Assembly (NCBI GenBank): GCA_012838205.1
Contig: DUPR01000047.1
Span: 1 to 64,000, forward strand
DNA: 64,000 bases
DNA from: Methanobacterium sp.
GTDB lineage: Archaea > Methanobacteriota > Methanobacteria > Methanobacteriales > Methanobacteriaceae
Reading direction: 5' to 3'
Shown: one piece after another, positions 30,591 through 41,290 of the stretch
Layout of the letters: the number at the start of each line of letters is the position of its first letter
Numbering within the stretch: the first letter of the stretch is position 1
Notes under the pieces: generated by a model
Told to the model about the DNA's origin: nothing
Seen by the model: only the letters and a program-made list of their open reading frames with translations
The model's database searches: none
Made by a program: the position numbers and the translations under genes

Positions 30591-30928
30591 AATATTACCA
30601 CCTGTTTTTTTTTTGATAAAATTGAAATTTAACAATTTTGATGCATTCAAGCTGATTAAACTTGATTTATGAAGATTTTAAAAGGATAATCCTTGAAAAC
30701 AATTATTAATTTTAGATGATAGTTTATTGAACTATCTTGGATATTATTTAGATATAAATGTATTTTTCGTTTTACATTTCCAATTTATCGGTAGGCTAAT
30801 TCCGGTTGCCGGTGAAAAACCATTTTTACTGTAAATATTAAATCAAATAATGGATTTTTGGAAAAAATAGCGACAATAAAGATATAGAAGAAGTTATAGG
30901 ATAATTAAAGTTTTCTTTTTTAAAATTC
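30591..30928. other. Non-coding spacer upstream of aksA with two dyads
   Basis: No coding frame is convincing in this stretch. It contains a 13-bp dyad AAGGAT-A-ATCCTT (30682-30694) and a hairpin GATAGTT/AACTATC (arms 30718-30724 and 30730-30736), about 90 and 130 bp upstream of the aksA start. A CCGGTTGCCGGT repeat lies near 30802. I cannot assign a regulator to these elements. Confidence 0.35.
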
Positions 30929-31477
30929 TCATTTTTTTCGGTGAATCCCCATCAATTCCAAGTATGAACTTCTTTCAAAGCCACTTTCAATTCCTATTTT
31001 GGAATATGTGCTAAATATCTCTTTAAGCGCTTTTTTGGTGTCTTCACCTTCAAGTGTTTCTTTTTCGATCTCCACAAAATCACCTACTCCATGAACTTGA
31101 TCAAGGGTTATAATTAATTCACCTAAAGTGTAAATAGTTCGGTTCTTACGAACCATTGCCACTGCACGGAAACTGAGATTTTCAAGAATTTCTGCCATAT
31201 TTGACGGATCTTCTACTGCAACTTCAATTTCTTTCCTTGTTTTACTAATTTTATCCATTTTTGGTCCTTTGTATGTGATGTATGTTTCTTCAGAATTTTC
31301 ACTTTTAGTTTTTCTTATTCTGAGAGCTTCATCAGTTTGCGCAAAATCTCTGTGAGGTGCATTAAAATACAGATCCTCCTGATATTCTTCTTTCACCCTT
31401 GAAGCACCAATTTCAATTACTTTTTCTTCAATATCATCAAGGTTTGTGGCATGAGCCTTCACTTCAACTTCTATCAT
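30929..31477 (-). CDS. CYTH-domain protein (class IV adenylate cyclase/thiamine-triphosphatase-like)
   Basis: This is a 182-residue CYTH tunnel-fold protein. The EVEVK start gives the ExExK signature, followed by RIRKTK, YITYKGPK, KTRKEIEVAV, a late Arg-Lys pair (MVRKNRTIYTLG) and DQVHGVGDFVEIE, all lining the triphosphate tunnel in the family. Members act as class IV adenylate cyclases, inorganic triphosphatases or thiamine triphosphatases; the FVEIE near the C-terminal half fits the CyaB/class IV group. No cyclic-AMP system is known in methanogens of this type, so triphosphatase activity is at least as likely. A coiled-coil protein gene lies 50 bp upstream in the same direction. Confidence 0.85.
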   Translation of the reverse strand: MIEVEVKAHATNLDDIEEKVIEIGASRVKEEYQEDLYFNAPHRDFAQTDEALRIRKTKSENSEETYITYKGPKMDKISKTRKEIEVAVEDPSNMAEILENLSFRAVAMVRKNRTIYTLGELIITLDQVHGVGDFVEIEKETLEGEDTKKALKEIFSTYSKIGIESGFERSSYLELMGIHRKK

Positions 31478-31527
31478 AAAAACTCCTAAATCATTTTTTG
31501 AGGGGGTTACACAGATAAAACGGTTTT

Positions 31528-31932
31528 TTACCCGACTCGTCTTTCTATTGAATTTTTTATGTAAATTTGAGCATCAGATATTTGGGTTAAATAATTATCA
31601 ACCATGTTTTCAATGAGTTCATATGATTTGATTTTAGTATTTCGCTTTTTTATTATTTCTTTCTTTTTTTTGATTCTTTTTTGAACTTTTCGAGCAGATA
31701 ATTTACGACTTTCTTCTGGAGAGAGATTTAATTCATTTAAAATTTGTATATACTCTTTTCTAATACTTCGAATATCGGTTCGGATGTTATGTCTAATTTT
31801 TTTTAAAACGTTTTCCAACTCTTCCAACTCATTCATCGTTTCCATTGCCTTTTGAATGTTTGAAACATCGATTTCCATCCCGTCAATTTCCAGTTCATCC
31901 AATTGTTGTTGGTAAATTTTTGGACCAAACAT
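31528..31932 (-). CDS. Hypothetical coiled-coil protein, 134 residues
   Basis: I recognise no family. The protein is almost entirely alpha-helical and highly charged: an acidic N-terminal third (DELEIDGMEIDVSNIQKAME), a predicted coiled coil (about 25-70), a strongly basic middle (ARKVQKRIKKKKEIIKKRNT) and a final helix. No membrane segment is present. It probably shares a transcript with the CYTH gene. The basic block could bind nucleic acid or polyphosphate. Confidence 0.7.
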   Translation of the reverse strand: MFGPKIYQQQLDELEIDGMEIDVSNIQKAMETMNELEELENVLKKIRHNIRTDIRSIRKEYIQILNELNLSPEESRKLSARKVQKRIKKKKEIIKKRNTKIKSYELIENMVDNYLTQISDAQIYIKNSIERRVG

Positions 31933-32345
31933 GGTTTCACCTGTTGTTATGTCTTATTCATATTAACTCATGGTTATTAAATATTAATTGTGCATTATTG
32001 ATGTATTATTAAATTGTTTTAAGTAAAAATAAATTTAATTACAATTTGATCTAGAAGATTAACAAATCATTAACTGCCTACATATTTTGTTAAGGGGTGC
32101 ACTTTCCACCTCAGATTCGATCTTTTCATGGCGCCATCATGGAATGAATATCAGGAAACTAATATATATAGCAAAGAACAAAGTTAGGGAAAAGTTAGAT
32201 AAATTAGTCTTTTTATAAAAAATTGGTAGTATAAAACTCACTATTTTTATGTCCAATTCACGGTCGTTTATATAGTATATATAAAGCCTTTTATAAAAGA
32301 TATAAAGAGTACATGGTTAATTGGAAAACCATGGGAGGATATTAG
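31933..32345. promoter_or_regulatory. Intergenic control region upstream of tbp
   Basis: This 413-bp spacer holds the tbp promoter. TTTATATAGTATATATAAAG (32266-32285) is a strong, nearly doubled TATA element, with a transcript start expected near 32300-32310. The leader has a perfect hairpin CATGGTT/AACCATG (arms 32312-32318 and 32327-32333) touching the GGGAGG ribosome site at 32333. A second AT element (AATATATATAG, about 32160-32170) and a 10-bp palindrome ATGGCGCCAT (32128-32137) lie further up. Repression by TBP itself is possible but untested. No coding frame is seen. Confidence 0.5.
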
Positions 32346-32891
32346 ATGACAAAAACTGAAATCAAAGTGGAGAACATAGTGACTTCCGCAACGATTGGGA
32401 AAGATTTAGACCTTCCACAAGTAGCCCCAGCATTGGAAGGTGTAGAATATAACCTTGAACAATTTCCAGGATTAGTTTACAAAATTAAAGAACCTAAAAC
32501 AGCTGCACTTATCTTTGGATCGGGTAAACTTGTGTGCACCGGTGCAAAATCAATTGAAGACTCTAAAAGGGCTATCCATATTGCTGTGGATAAGATGCGC
32601 GCATTAGACCCTGAGATACCTCACGAATACGAAATGAAAGTCCAGAACATTGTAGCTTCTGCCAATCTTGAAAAAACTCTTAACTTAGAGGCAGTGGCAT
32701 TGGATCTAGAAAACACTGAATACGAACCAGAACAATTTCCTGGTTTGGTTTATCGATTGGGTGAACCAAAAGTAGTACTATTGCTATTCGGATCTGGAAA
32801 AGTAGTATGTACTGGTGCAAAAACTATCGCAGACGCTCAACTTGGTGTTGAAAAAACTAAAGAAAGATTAGCTGAATTAGATTTATTATAA
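32346..32891 (+). CDS. tbp: TATA-box binding protein TBP
   Basis: This general transcription factor binds archaeal TATA boxes and recruits TFB. The 181-residue protein consists of two direct repeats of the saddle fold (about 1-90 and 95-181): VENIVTSATIGKDLDL with FPGLVYKIKEPKTAALIFGSG, and VQNIVASANLEKTLNL with FPGLVYRLGEPKVVLLLFGSG, each followed by KxVCTGAK. These are the usual intercalating-phenylalanine regions. The length is standard for archaea. The ATG follows GGGAGG. serB-like follows 31 bp downstream and may be co-transcribed. Confidence 0.98.
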   Translation: MTKTEIKVENIVTSATIGKDLDLPQVAPALEGVEYNLEQFPGLVYKIKEPKTAALIFGSGKLVCTGAKSIEDSKRAIHIAVDKMRALDPEIPHEYEMKVQNIVASANLEKTLNLEAVALDLENTEYEPEQFPGLVYRLGEPKVVLLLFGSGKVVCTGAKTIADAQLGVEKTKERLAELDLL

Positions 32892-32908
32892 TTCTATCTT
32901 TTTAAATA

Positions 32909-34404
<1,496 letters not shown>

Positions 34405-34405
34405 T

Positions 34406-34436
34406 GGCCAAAATTGGCCTATTCCTCCCTTTTTTA
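34406..34436 (+). terminator. Hairpin plus T-tract after serB-like gene
   Basis: A perfect palindrome GGCCAA/TTGGCC (34406-34411 and 34414-34419) immediately follows the stop, then ATTCCTCCC and a T-tract. The 10-nt gap between stem and T-run makes it less classical than the cdc48 terminator. Confidence 0.45.
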
Positions 34437-34476
34437 TTTTTTCTTATTTATTTTGAAATCTTTAATTGGTGAATGA

Positions 34477-35871
34477 ATGAACTCCGCTGATAATTCTTTT
34501 AAAGTTAATAACGATGTTAAAATAGCTGCACTTTTAGTGGCGACCATAGCCTCTTTTTTCACACCATTTATGGGAACATCAGTTAATATTGCGCTGCCTA
34601 CCATAGGATTGGATTTTGGGGCAGATGCTATTGTTTTGAATTGGATTACCAATGGATTTCTTCTGGCAGCAGCCATCTTTGCAGTTCCATTCGGCCGATT
34701 GGCGGATATACATGGGATGAAAAAGATTTTCACTTATGGAATTATTATATTCACAGTGGCATCACTTTTTTGTGCATTAGCACCTTCACCATTCATTCTT
34801 ATAGCTTCCAGGGTCATGCAGGGAATTGGGTCAGCAATGATCTTTGTCACTGGATTGGCCATAATCACCGCAGTGTATCCACCACAACACAGGGGAAAGG
34901 CCATAGGAATTAATGTTGCAGCAGTTTATGTTGGACTCTCTTTAGGGCCTGTGATTAGTGGACTAATGACCCAGTATTTTGGTTGGAGGAGTTTATTCTT
35001 ATTTATGTTACCTTTTGGGTTCTTGGTGGTAGGCATTGTATTTTGGAAGCTCCATGATGAATGGGCTGCTTCCAGAGGAGAAAAATTCGACTTTATAGGT
35101 TCTGTAATTTACAGTCTCATGCTTTTTTTGGTAATGTACGGATTTTCAAGTCTGCCAAAAATTGATGGCTCGATTATGTTAATAATGGGAGTTATTGGCT
35201 TTTTAGCATTCATTAAATGGGAACTCCGCATTAAAAATCCTGTTTTCAATATCCGACTATTTAAAAATACCGCATTTACTTTTTCAAGTATGGCTGCTCT
35301 TATTAATTACAGCGCTACATTTGCAGTTTCTCTTTTGTTAAGTTATTATCTTCAGTACATTAAAGGATTCGAACCACATACTGCAGGATTAATACTAGTT
35401 TTCCAACCCATACTGATGGCTGTAACTGCCCCAGTTGCTGGCAGGATGTCAGATCGATTTGATGCTAGAATCATTGCCACTGCTGGGATGGCCACTGTTA
35501 CCATTGCCCTGTTTACATTAACCTTCTTAAATGTAAACACACCCCTCACTGATATTATTATTGGATTGATGGTTTTAGGATTCGGATTTGGACTTTTTTC
35601 CTCACCTAACACCAATGTGATTATGGGTTCAGTGGAACGTAAATTCTATGGAGTGGCTTCAGCCACTGTGAGTACCATGAGACTCATAGGACAGACCATG
35701 AGCATTGGAATAGCCACTCTTGTCTTTGCATTATTCATTGGAAGGGTGCAGATAACTCCAAACCAGTACCCTGAATTGTTAAATAGTATACAGCTTTGCT
35801 TTGTGGTATTCACCATACTGTGCTTTGTAGGGGTCTTTGTATCATGGTACAGGGGAAATAATAAGGGTTAG
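34477..35871 (+). CDS. MFS multidrug-type transporter (DHA2/EmrB-like)
   Basis: This 464-residue permease has about 14 hydrophobic segments. The motif A loop is GRLADIHGMKKIF, and LIASRVMQGIGSAMIFVTGL plus GLSLGPVISGLMTQYFGWR give motifs B and C, the antiporter signature. The 14-segment DHA2 group exports drugs, dyes or organic ions with protons. The substrate is unknown, and no regulator is adjacent. The start is ATG 34477 after GGTGA; an overlapping in-frame alternative was not found. It converges on rad50. Confidence 0.9.
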   Translation: MNSADNSFKVNNDVKIAALLVATIASFFTPFMGTSVNIALPTIGLDFGADAIVLNWITNGFLLAAAIFAVPFGRLADIHGMKKIFTYGIIIFTVASLFCALAPSPFILIASRVMQGIGSAMIFVTGLAIITAVYPPQHRGKAIGINVAAVYVGLSLGPVISGLMTQYFGWRSLFLFMLPFGFLVVGIVFWKLHDEWAASRGEKFDFIGSVIYSLMLFLVMYGFSSLPKIDGSIMLIMGVIGFLAFIKWELRIKNPVFNIRLFKNTAFTFSSMAALINYSATFAVSLLLSYYLQYIKGFEPHTAGLILVFQPILMAVTAPVAGRMSDRFDARIIATAGMATVTIALFTLTFLNVNTPLTDIIIGLMVLGFGFGLFSSPNTNVIMGSVERKFYGVASATVSTMRLIGQTMSIGIATLVFALFIGRVQITPNQYPELLNSIQLCFVVFTILCFVGVFVSWYRGNNKG

Positions 35872-35923
35872 CCAGAAAAAAATAGACAATAATATCAAAT
35901 TTGTTGAAAAAGTCCATGAAAAC

Positions 35924-38623
35924 TCATGATTCAATTATAAAAGAATTACCCTCTTCTTTTTCAATCCTTAGAATGTTATCTGCAGCATCTTCCAGATCTG
36001 TATCATGAGTAACAATTATCATTTGGGGTATTATGGACATTTTCTTGAGTAAATCAATCAATTCCTGCCGACGATAGGCATCAAGGTGAATAGTGGGTTC
36101 ATCCAACATAATTAATTCCAAACTCCCTCCAGAAAGTACTTGGGTGATTCCTAACCTTAAAGCAAGTGCTACTGCGATTTTTTCACCACCACTTATCATA
36201 TCTAGGCTGCTTTTACCAGTCGGTCCGTAAATAGTTACATCATAATCATCATCTAGTTTTATGTCACTGTATTCAAAATTAAATCTTTCAAATAAATCCC
36301 GAGTTTTTTCTTCAATTAATGGTCTGGAGATGTTTCTCAATTCTTTCTGAGCACCATCTTTGCCATAAATGTCTCTAATCAGACTTAAAAGCTTTAAAAA
36401 ATCTTTAAGGTTTAATAACTCTTTTTCATATTTTTCATATGATCTAATCTTTCCTCCCAACTCTTCCACAGAAGCTGATAATTGTTTTATCTGACCTAAA
36501 AATGATTGTTTTTTTCCTTTAAGATCATTTAATTCTTCTTTTTTCAAGTTCCATTCATTTTCAACCTTTTTATGTGATTTTTTATTGTATTTCAACTCTT
36601 CAATTTTTTTGTTCAATTTATTTATTTCTGTGGTGGTTTTTTGGATGTCATTTTGATTTTCATCATTTTTCTGAAGTAACGCCTCTTTCTGGCTGACTTC
36701 CCCCAGCAAACGCTGGTATTTTTGATTCATTCCTTCAAGATATGCTATTTCTTCTGGGAGATTTTCCACACTATCTCCAGCAAGTTCCATCAGGGCACTT
36801 ATTTCCTTTCTTAAGTCTCTAACAGATGTGTTTAGTTCATCTAAATTTGATGAATGTTTTTTAATATTTCCTAAAGATTCTATAGAGCCTTTTGCACCTA
36901 TATATATCTCGTAATTTCCTTTTATTGAGTCTATTTGGGATTTTTTATGTTCAATGTCTTTTTCAATACCTTCTAGGAGAATTATATTTTCTTTAAGTTC
37001 CTCAAGGTTTGAATTAATTTTTTCCATCTCTTTATTATATTCTTCTACAGATTTTTGGTGTTCTTTTAGAACATCAAGATTTATTTTTTGAATTTTAGAA
37101 TGTTGCACGTCCAAGTTTTCTTTTTCAGCTTTTATTTCTATTAATTTTTGCTTTAATTCGTTTGATCTTAAAAGATTAACTTCAATATCGGATTGATAAT
37201 CATTTATTAATTCATTTCTTTTATCAGGAGTTATAGTTGATTTACAGATGGGGCAAAGATTTTTTACTTTTTTTAACTCTAGTATTGGTTTTTTAAGTTC
37301 TCGATTTTTTACTTGTATATTGGATAATTCTCTTTGCATTTTCTGGATAGTCTCTGTTGTTTCTTGAATTTTTATCTCCAATTTGGGTTTAAACTTTGAT
37401 AAATATGTTTCAAATTCTTCAATGGAGTTAAAACTCTGATTTAATATTGAATTATATTTTTCGAGGATATTTTTTGTCTTTTCAGTGGATTGGTTGATTT
37501 TTGTTGTGGTTTCAGATTTTCTTGCTGAATATTGTTGAAAGAGTACTCTGCTTCCCTCAAATTGTTCCTTAGCATACTGTAAATCATGGATGGCACTGTT
37601 TAGAAGGGAATAATCATTGTAAAATTGTTCGTTGTCATTTAATATTTTTTTAAATTTTTCTATGTCATCTAAAATTTTTATCAATTTGTTTTTCTCTTTA
37701 TTTACATTGATTAATTCTTTATTCTTCTCTTGTAAACTCTGTAAAACTTTTAATTTACTTAATTTTGGTTTTATTTTATTAATTTCTTCTTCTTTATTTT
37801 CTATTTCGTTTAATTGTGTATTTAAGTCATTTTTTGTTTTTTCAAGTTGTGAAAGGAAATGTTTTTGGGAATTTAAAAGGGTTGTACTTTTTTCATATTG
37901 GAAATACCTTTTATCAAGGATTTCTTTCTTCTCTTTAAGCATATTGGAATCAATAATTTTTTCTTCTATTTCATGGTTAAGTTTCTTGATTTTGGTGTTA
38001 AATTTGGTTTTTTGTTCTTTTTTAGAGCTTAATTCTTCCTTTAATTCATTAAAAGATTCTAATTTACCATCTAATCTTAATTTATTTTCATTATATTTAT
38101 CTAATAAAATTTTCATATTTTTCCAAGCTTTTTCCAGAGAATCAATACCTAATAATCTTCCAATCATTTGTTTTTTTTCTGAAGATGTTTTTTCTATGAG
38201 ATCCGCTATTTCTCCTTGGCGCACATACACTGCATTAAGGAACAGATCTCCATCCATCTCTAAAATATTTTGAATCTCTGTTGAAACTTGTTTATCACCG
38301 GAAACTAATGGTTGAAATCTACCTTGTTCTTGAATACTCATAATAGCTTTGGATGACGTTTTTGTGCGCTCTCTTAAAACTCGGTAGGTTCGGCCATTGG
38401 CATTAAACTGGATTTCAACTGACATCCTTTTTTTACCAATTGTGATCAGTTGGTCAATTCTTTTACTGGTGTGCTGTTTAAAAAGTGCGAAACTCACTGC
38501 TTCAAGGATGCTGGACTTACCCGCACCATTTCCCCCTATTATTAGAGAAATTCCTGTGCCAAATTCGATTTGAGTATTCTTATGGGATTTGAAGTTTTCC
38601 ATATGGATTTTTTCAATGATCAT
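35924..38623 (-). CDS. rad50: DNA double-strand break repair ATPase Rad50
   Basis: Rad50 is the SMC-like ATPase that clamps DNA ends with Mre11. The 899-residue protein has Walker A near the start (IIGGNGAGKSSILEAV), two long coiled coils separated by the zinc hook CPICKST at about residue 440, the signature MISGGEKIAVALALRL and Walker B ELIMLDEPTIHLD. The ATG at 38623 (MIIEKIHMENFKSH) is used because GAGGAG precedes it; the longer open frame adds 18 residues without support. It overlaps the mre11 stop by 11 bp and is the last gene of nurA-herA-mre11-rad50. Confidence 0.96.
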   Translation of the reverse strand: MIIEKIHMENFKSHKNTQIEFGTGISLIIGGNGAGKSSILEAVSFALFKQHTSKRIDQLITIGKKRMSVEIQFNANGRTYRVLRERTKTSSKAIMSIQEQGRFQPLVSGDKQVSTEIQNILEMDGDLFLNAVYVRQGEIADLIEKTSSEKKQMIGRLLGIDSLEKAWKNMKILLDKYNENKLRLDGKLESFNELKEELSSKKEQKTKFNTKIKKLNHEIEEKIIDSNMLKEKKEILDKRYFQYEKSTTLLNSQKHFLSQLEKTKNDLNTQLNEIENKEEEINKIKPKLSKLKVLQSLQEKNKELINVNKEKNKLIKILDDIEKFKKILNDNEQFYNDYSLLNSAIHDLQYAKEQFEGSRVLFQQYSARKSETTTKINQSTEKTKNILEKYNSILNQSFNSIEEFETYLSKFKPKLEIKIQETTETIQKMQRELSNIQVKNRELKKPILELKKVKNLCPICKSTITPDKRNELINDYQSDIEVNLLRSNELKQKLIEIKAEKENLDVQHSKIQKINLDVLKEHQKSVEEYNKEMEKINSNLEELKENIILLEGIEKDIEHKKSQIDSIKGNYEIYIGAKGSIESLGNIKKHSSNLDELNTSVRDLRKEISALMELAGDSVENLPEEIAYLEGMNQKYQRLLGEVSQKEALLQKNDENQNDIQKTTTEINKLNKKIEELKYNKKSHKKVENEWNLKKEELNDLKGKKQSFLGQIKQLSASVEELGGKIRSYEKYEKELLNLKDFLKLLSLIRDIYGKDGAQKELRNISRPLIEEKTRDLFERFNFEYSDIKLDDDYDVTIYGPTGKSSLDMISGGEKIAVALALRLGITQVLSGGSLELIMLDEPTIHLDAYRRQELIDLLKKMSIIPQMIIVTHDTDLEDAADNILRIEKEEGNSFIIES

Positions 38624-39758
38624 ATAACTCCTCATAAAAGTTTTGAGCCCTATTTTCGGCAGTTTTAAGATCACCATCGGAAAGTTCTTTCAAAAGACCT
38701 ATTGCAAGTTCATTAATTTTTGTATTGTCAAAATCCTTTAGATTGTATTCAATCACACGTTTAATATCCAATACTTCATTTGATTTCTCAAAAATATGAT
38801 CTTCACCGTTCATTGTAGTTGGTTTGTAATTAGATCTTATTGCAAGGCACAAATCTGATAAAGAACGATTTAAGGTTTCATAAACCTCAGAACGACTGAA
38901 ATTTCCTCCTTCCACTGTTACCATGAGTATTGGTTTCTTATCAAGGGTATGAATATATTGATTAATTCGAAATAACTCTTCTTGGAGTTTAATGTAAGGT
39001 ATTATTTCTTTTATGAATTTTCTGGGAAGTTCAAGGTCAATATTTTCAATTTCAGGCATTTCAGTACTAAGATCAACTAAATAAAATCCTTTACCTTTCT
39101 TTTTATATCCTTCAAGTTCATTTGAACGCCAAATTTCTGTGGAACCCGGGTATGCTAGTTTTCCCTCTCCAAAATCGTCGATCACTCTCTCATGAATATG
39201 GCCAAAAGCACAGTAATTAAAACTTTGAGGAACGTCACCAATTTTAATTTCATATTCATAAGGGATATAACGGTCAATACCTTGATGAAGAACTAAAATT
39301 CTTTTTTTATAGTTCAGTGATGATTTTGTTATGTTTTCAAGTCTTTCAATTAATTGTTTCGAATGATATTTAGATGCATAGGGTGCTCCGCCTATAAAAA
39401 CATTTTTTTCTATGTAAAAAGGTTTTTTTGGACTTATAAGTTTCAAACCAAAATTTTTATATAAAGTTTGGGGGGGAAGAGCATTTTTACGCATGACAAC
39501 ATCATGATTCCCGGCTATGGCATAAATCGGAATGTTTGCCTCTTTTAATCTTAGAATACCTTTTTGTGCTGTTAATAATGCTCGGGTGGGCGGTCTTGAG
39601 TATTCAAATAGATCTCCGGAGTGAATAACAAAATCTGGTCTTTCATTAATAATCTCATCAATGGCTTGTTCAAATACTTGAAAAAAATCATTTTCCCGTT
39701 CAACAAGTCCATACTGACGATAACCCATATGAGTGTCTGCTAAATGGGCAAACTGCAT
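38613..39758 (-). CDS. mre11: DNA double-strand break repair nuclease Mre11
   Basis: This Mn-dependent 3'-5' exonuclease/endonuclease acts in end resection with Rad50, HerA and NurA. The 381 residues show the phosphoesterase motifs in order: FAHLADTHMGYRQYG, IHSGDLFEYSRPP, AIAGNHDVVMR, VLHQGIDRYIPYE and CAFGHIHERVID. The C-terminal part (about 300-381) is the Rad50-binding region. The start ATG overlaps the herA stop by 1 bp, and rad50 starts within its last codons. Confidence 0.96.
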   Translation of the reverse strand: MQFAHLADTHMGYRQYGLVERENDFFQVFEQAIDEIINERPDFVIHSGDLFEYSRPPTRALLTAQKGILRLKEANIPIYAIAGNHDVVMRKNALPPQTLYKNFGLKLISPKKPFYIEKNVFIGGAPYASKYHSKQLIERLENITKSSLNYKKRILVLHQGIDRYIPYEYEIKIGDVPQSFNYCAFGHIHERVIDDFGEGKLAYPGSTEIWRSNELEGYKKKGKGFYLVDLSTEMPEIENIDLELPRKFIKEIIPYIKLQEELFRINQYIHTLDKKPILMVTVEGGNFSRSEVYETLNRSLSDLCLAIRSNYKPTTMNGEDHIFEKSNEVLDIKRVIEYNLKDFDNTKINELAIGLLKELSDGDLKTAENRAQNFYEELYDH

Positions 39759-41290
39759 TAATAATCTCCTCCAAGGTCTTCATACTCCTTTTTTTGTTGG
39801 TCTAAGGTTTTGATATAGTTTTCATGCGATTTTGACCATTCATCAACAATATTAAGGTCTCCTCCAGAAATTTTGCCCTTAAATTCATTGATTCTAACTA
39901 GGGTGGGTATTCTGGTCATTAAACCCAATAAAATGGCTTCACCTATATTCAGAGAAGGTAATTGTGTGATCAAATCATCACTTAAGCTTTCACTGGCACG
40001 TTGAACATGATTTTGGTCTGTTGGCTCCACTAGACGTAGAATTATCATATTGTTTGCTTGTGAAAGGGCATCAGAGTCTAATGATTTGGGACTTTGACTA
40101 ACCAAACATAAGCCTACTGAAAACTTCCGTCCCTCTCGGGCTATTCTACTAATCCATATTTTTGACTCAGTTTTCCTGTTTTGGGGTGCGAGAATATGTG
40201 CTTCTTCTAGTACCAAAAAAATTGGAAATTCAAGCCCATCACCACTTCTCAAAAACTCTTTTCTGCTGCGTAAAACATTCCGAAGAATGTGACTAACAAC
40301 AACATCAGATGCAAATTCATCCACAGAACCCAAATCTAGAATATTTGCTTTTCCAACTTCAAGATTATCAATGGCATCTTTTGCTTCTAAACTTAATATA
40401 TTCCCGTATTTATCCTGCATATGGTCCAACTTGTTTAAAATATCTGCAATAGATTTTTTATCTGAAGAATAAGGGGACTTAGATTCGGGATCTTCTGCTT
40501 CTTTTAACCAACCTTCTAATTTACTCTGTATCACTGCAATAAAGTTTTTACCCATCGTAGAACCTTGAATAATACTTTTACGTGCCAATTTAAATGCTTT
40601 TAGGAAATATCTTTCCTGAACATAGGCATTGGAAGGGATGTTTGATAATTTTTTGATTTCAGAAAATGACAAGTAAAGGGGGTTGATTTGTGGTTTCAGA
40701 ACTTTGACCCTATCTTTCCCGAAATCGGTGTTAACATATTCCGAGTGCATGTCAAATATCAAAACACTACCATTAACATTTAAAAGGCCATCTACAATAA
40801 CCGAAACGGTATTTGATTTACCTGCACCAGTCATAGCCAGAACTGCCAAGTGTCTTGACACCATTTTGTTTATATCAACTTCTACAGTAACATCCTCTTG
40901 AGTTATGAGATTCCCAAGCTTCAAACCATACTTGCCTACATTGAATATTTTCTTCAATATCTTTGAATCAGCAACCATTATCTCGGTCCCTGGAGGCACT
41001 GGTGTTCGTGGAATACGAAGTTCGTCGTCGATATCACCCAATATCTTAACAGTCCCTTTAACGTAATGGTCATCACCTTCAATTGCTTTGATTTTTTCAA
41101 TTGTAAGTGGGTCGTATATTTGATCATTAATGGAAACACTACCCCTTACCAGAGATTCGATCATTCCCAAAACATTTTTTCCATCATATTTCAGGGAAAC
41201 ATATTCTCCAACTCTAGGCATTTCTTTTGAGATGAAACTGACGCTAACCAAGGATGTTTCGCCAACACATCTTCCAATTACTTTACTCAT
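39758..41290 (-). CDS. herA: Bipolar DNA translocase HerA
   Basis: HerA is a hexameric FtsK-like motor that couples with the NurA nuclease to resect DNA ends. The 510-residue protein has the N-terminal HAS barrel (about 1-120), Walker A AVLAMTGAGKSNTVSV, Walker B FPIFLVLEEAHILAPQ, an SRIAREGRKFSVGLCLVSQSP sensor region, and the C-terminal LNIGEAILLG strap. It overlaps nurA by 8 bp at its start and mre11 by 1 bp at its end. ATG start. Confidence 0.95.
   Translation of the reverse strand: MSKVIGRCVGETSLVSVSFISKEMPRVGEYVSLKYDGKNVLGMIESLVRGSVSINDQIYDPLTIEKIKAIEGDDHYVKGTVKILGDIDDELRIPRTPVPPGTEIMVADSKILKKIFNVGKYGLKLGNLITQEDVTVEVDINKMVSRHLAVLAMTGAGKSNTVSVIVDGLLNVNGSVLIFDMHSEYVNTDFGKDRVKVLKPQINPLYLSFSEIKKLSNIPSNAYVQERYFLKAFKLARKSIIQGSTMGKNFIAVIQSKLEGWLKEAEDPESKSPYSSDKKSIADILNKLDHMQDKYGNILSLEAKDAIDNLEVGKANILDLGSVDEFASDVVVSHILRNVLRSRKEFLRSGDGLEFPIFLVLEEAHILAPQNRKTESKIWISRIAREGRKFSVGLCLVSQSPKSLDSDALSQANNMIILRLVEPTDQNHVQRASESLSDDLITQLPSLNIGEAILLGLMTRIPTLVRINEFKGKISGGDLNIVDEWSKSHENYIKTLDQQKKEYEDLGGDY

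Noticed and set aside
37632..38273. 213-codon plus-strand frame rich in Phe, Leu and Ser
   Set aside because: It is antisense to the Lys/Glu-rich coiled coil of rad50, which always yields such hydrophobic-looking shadows.
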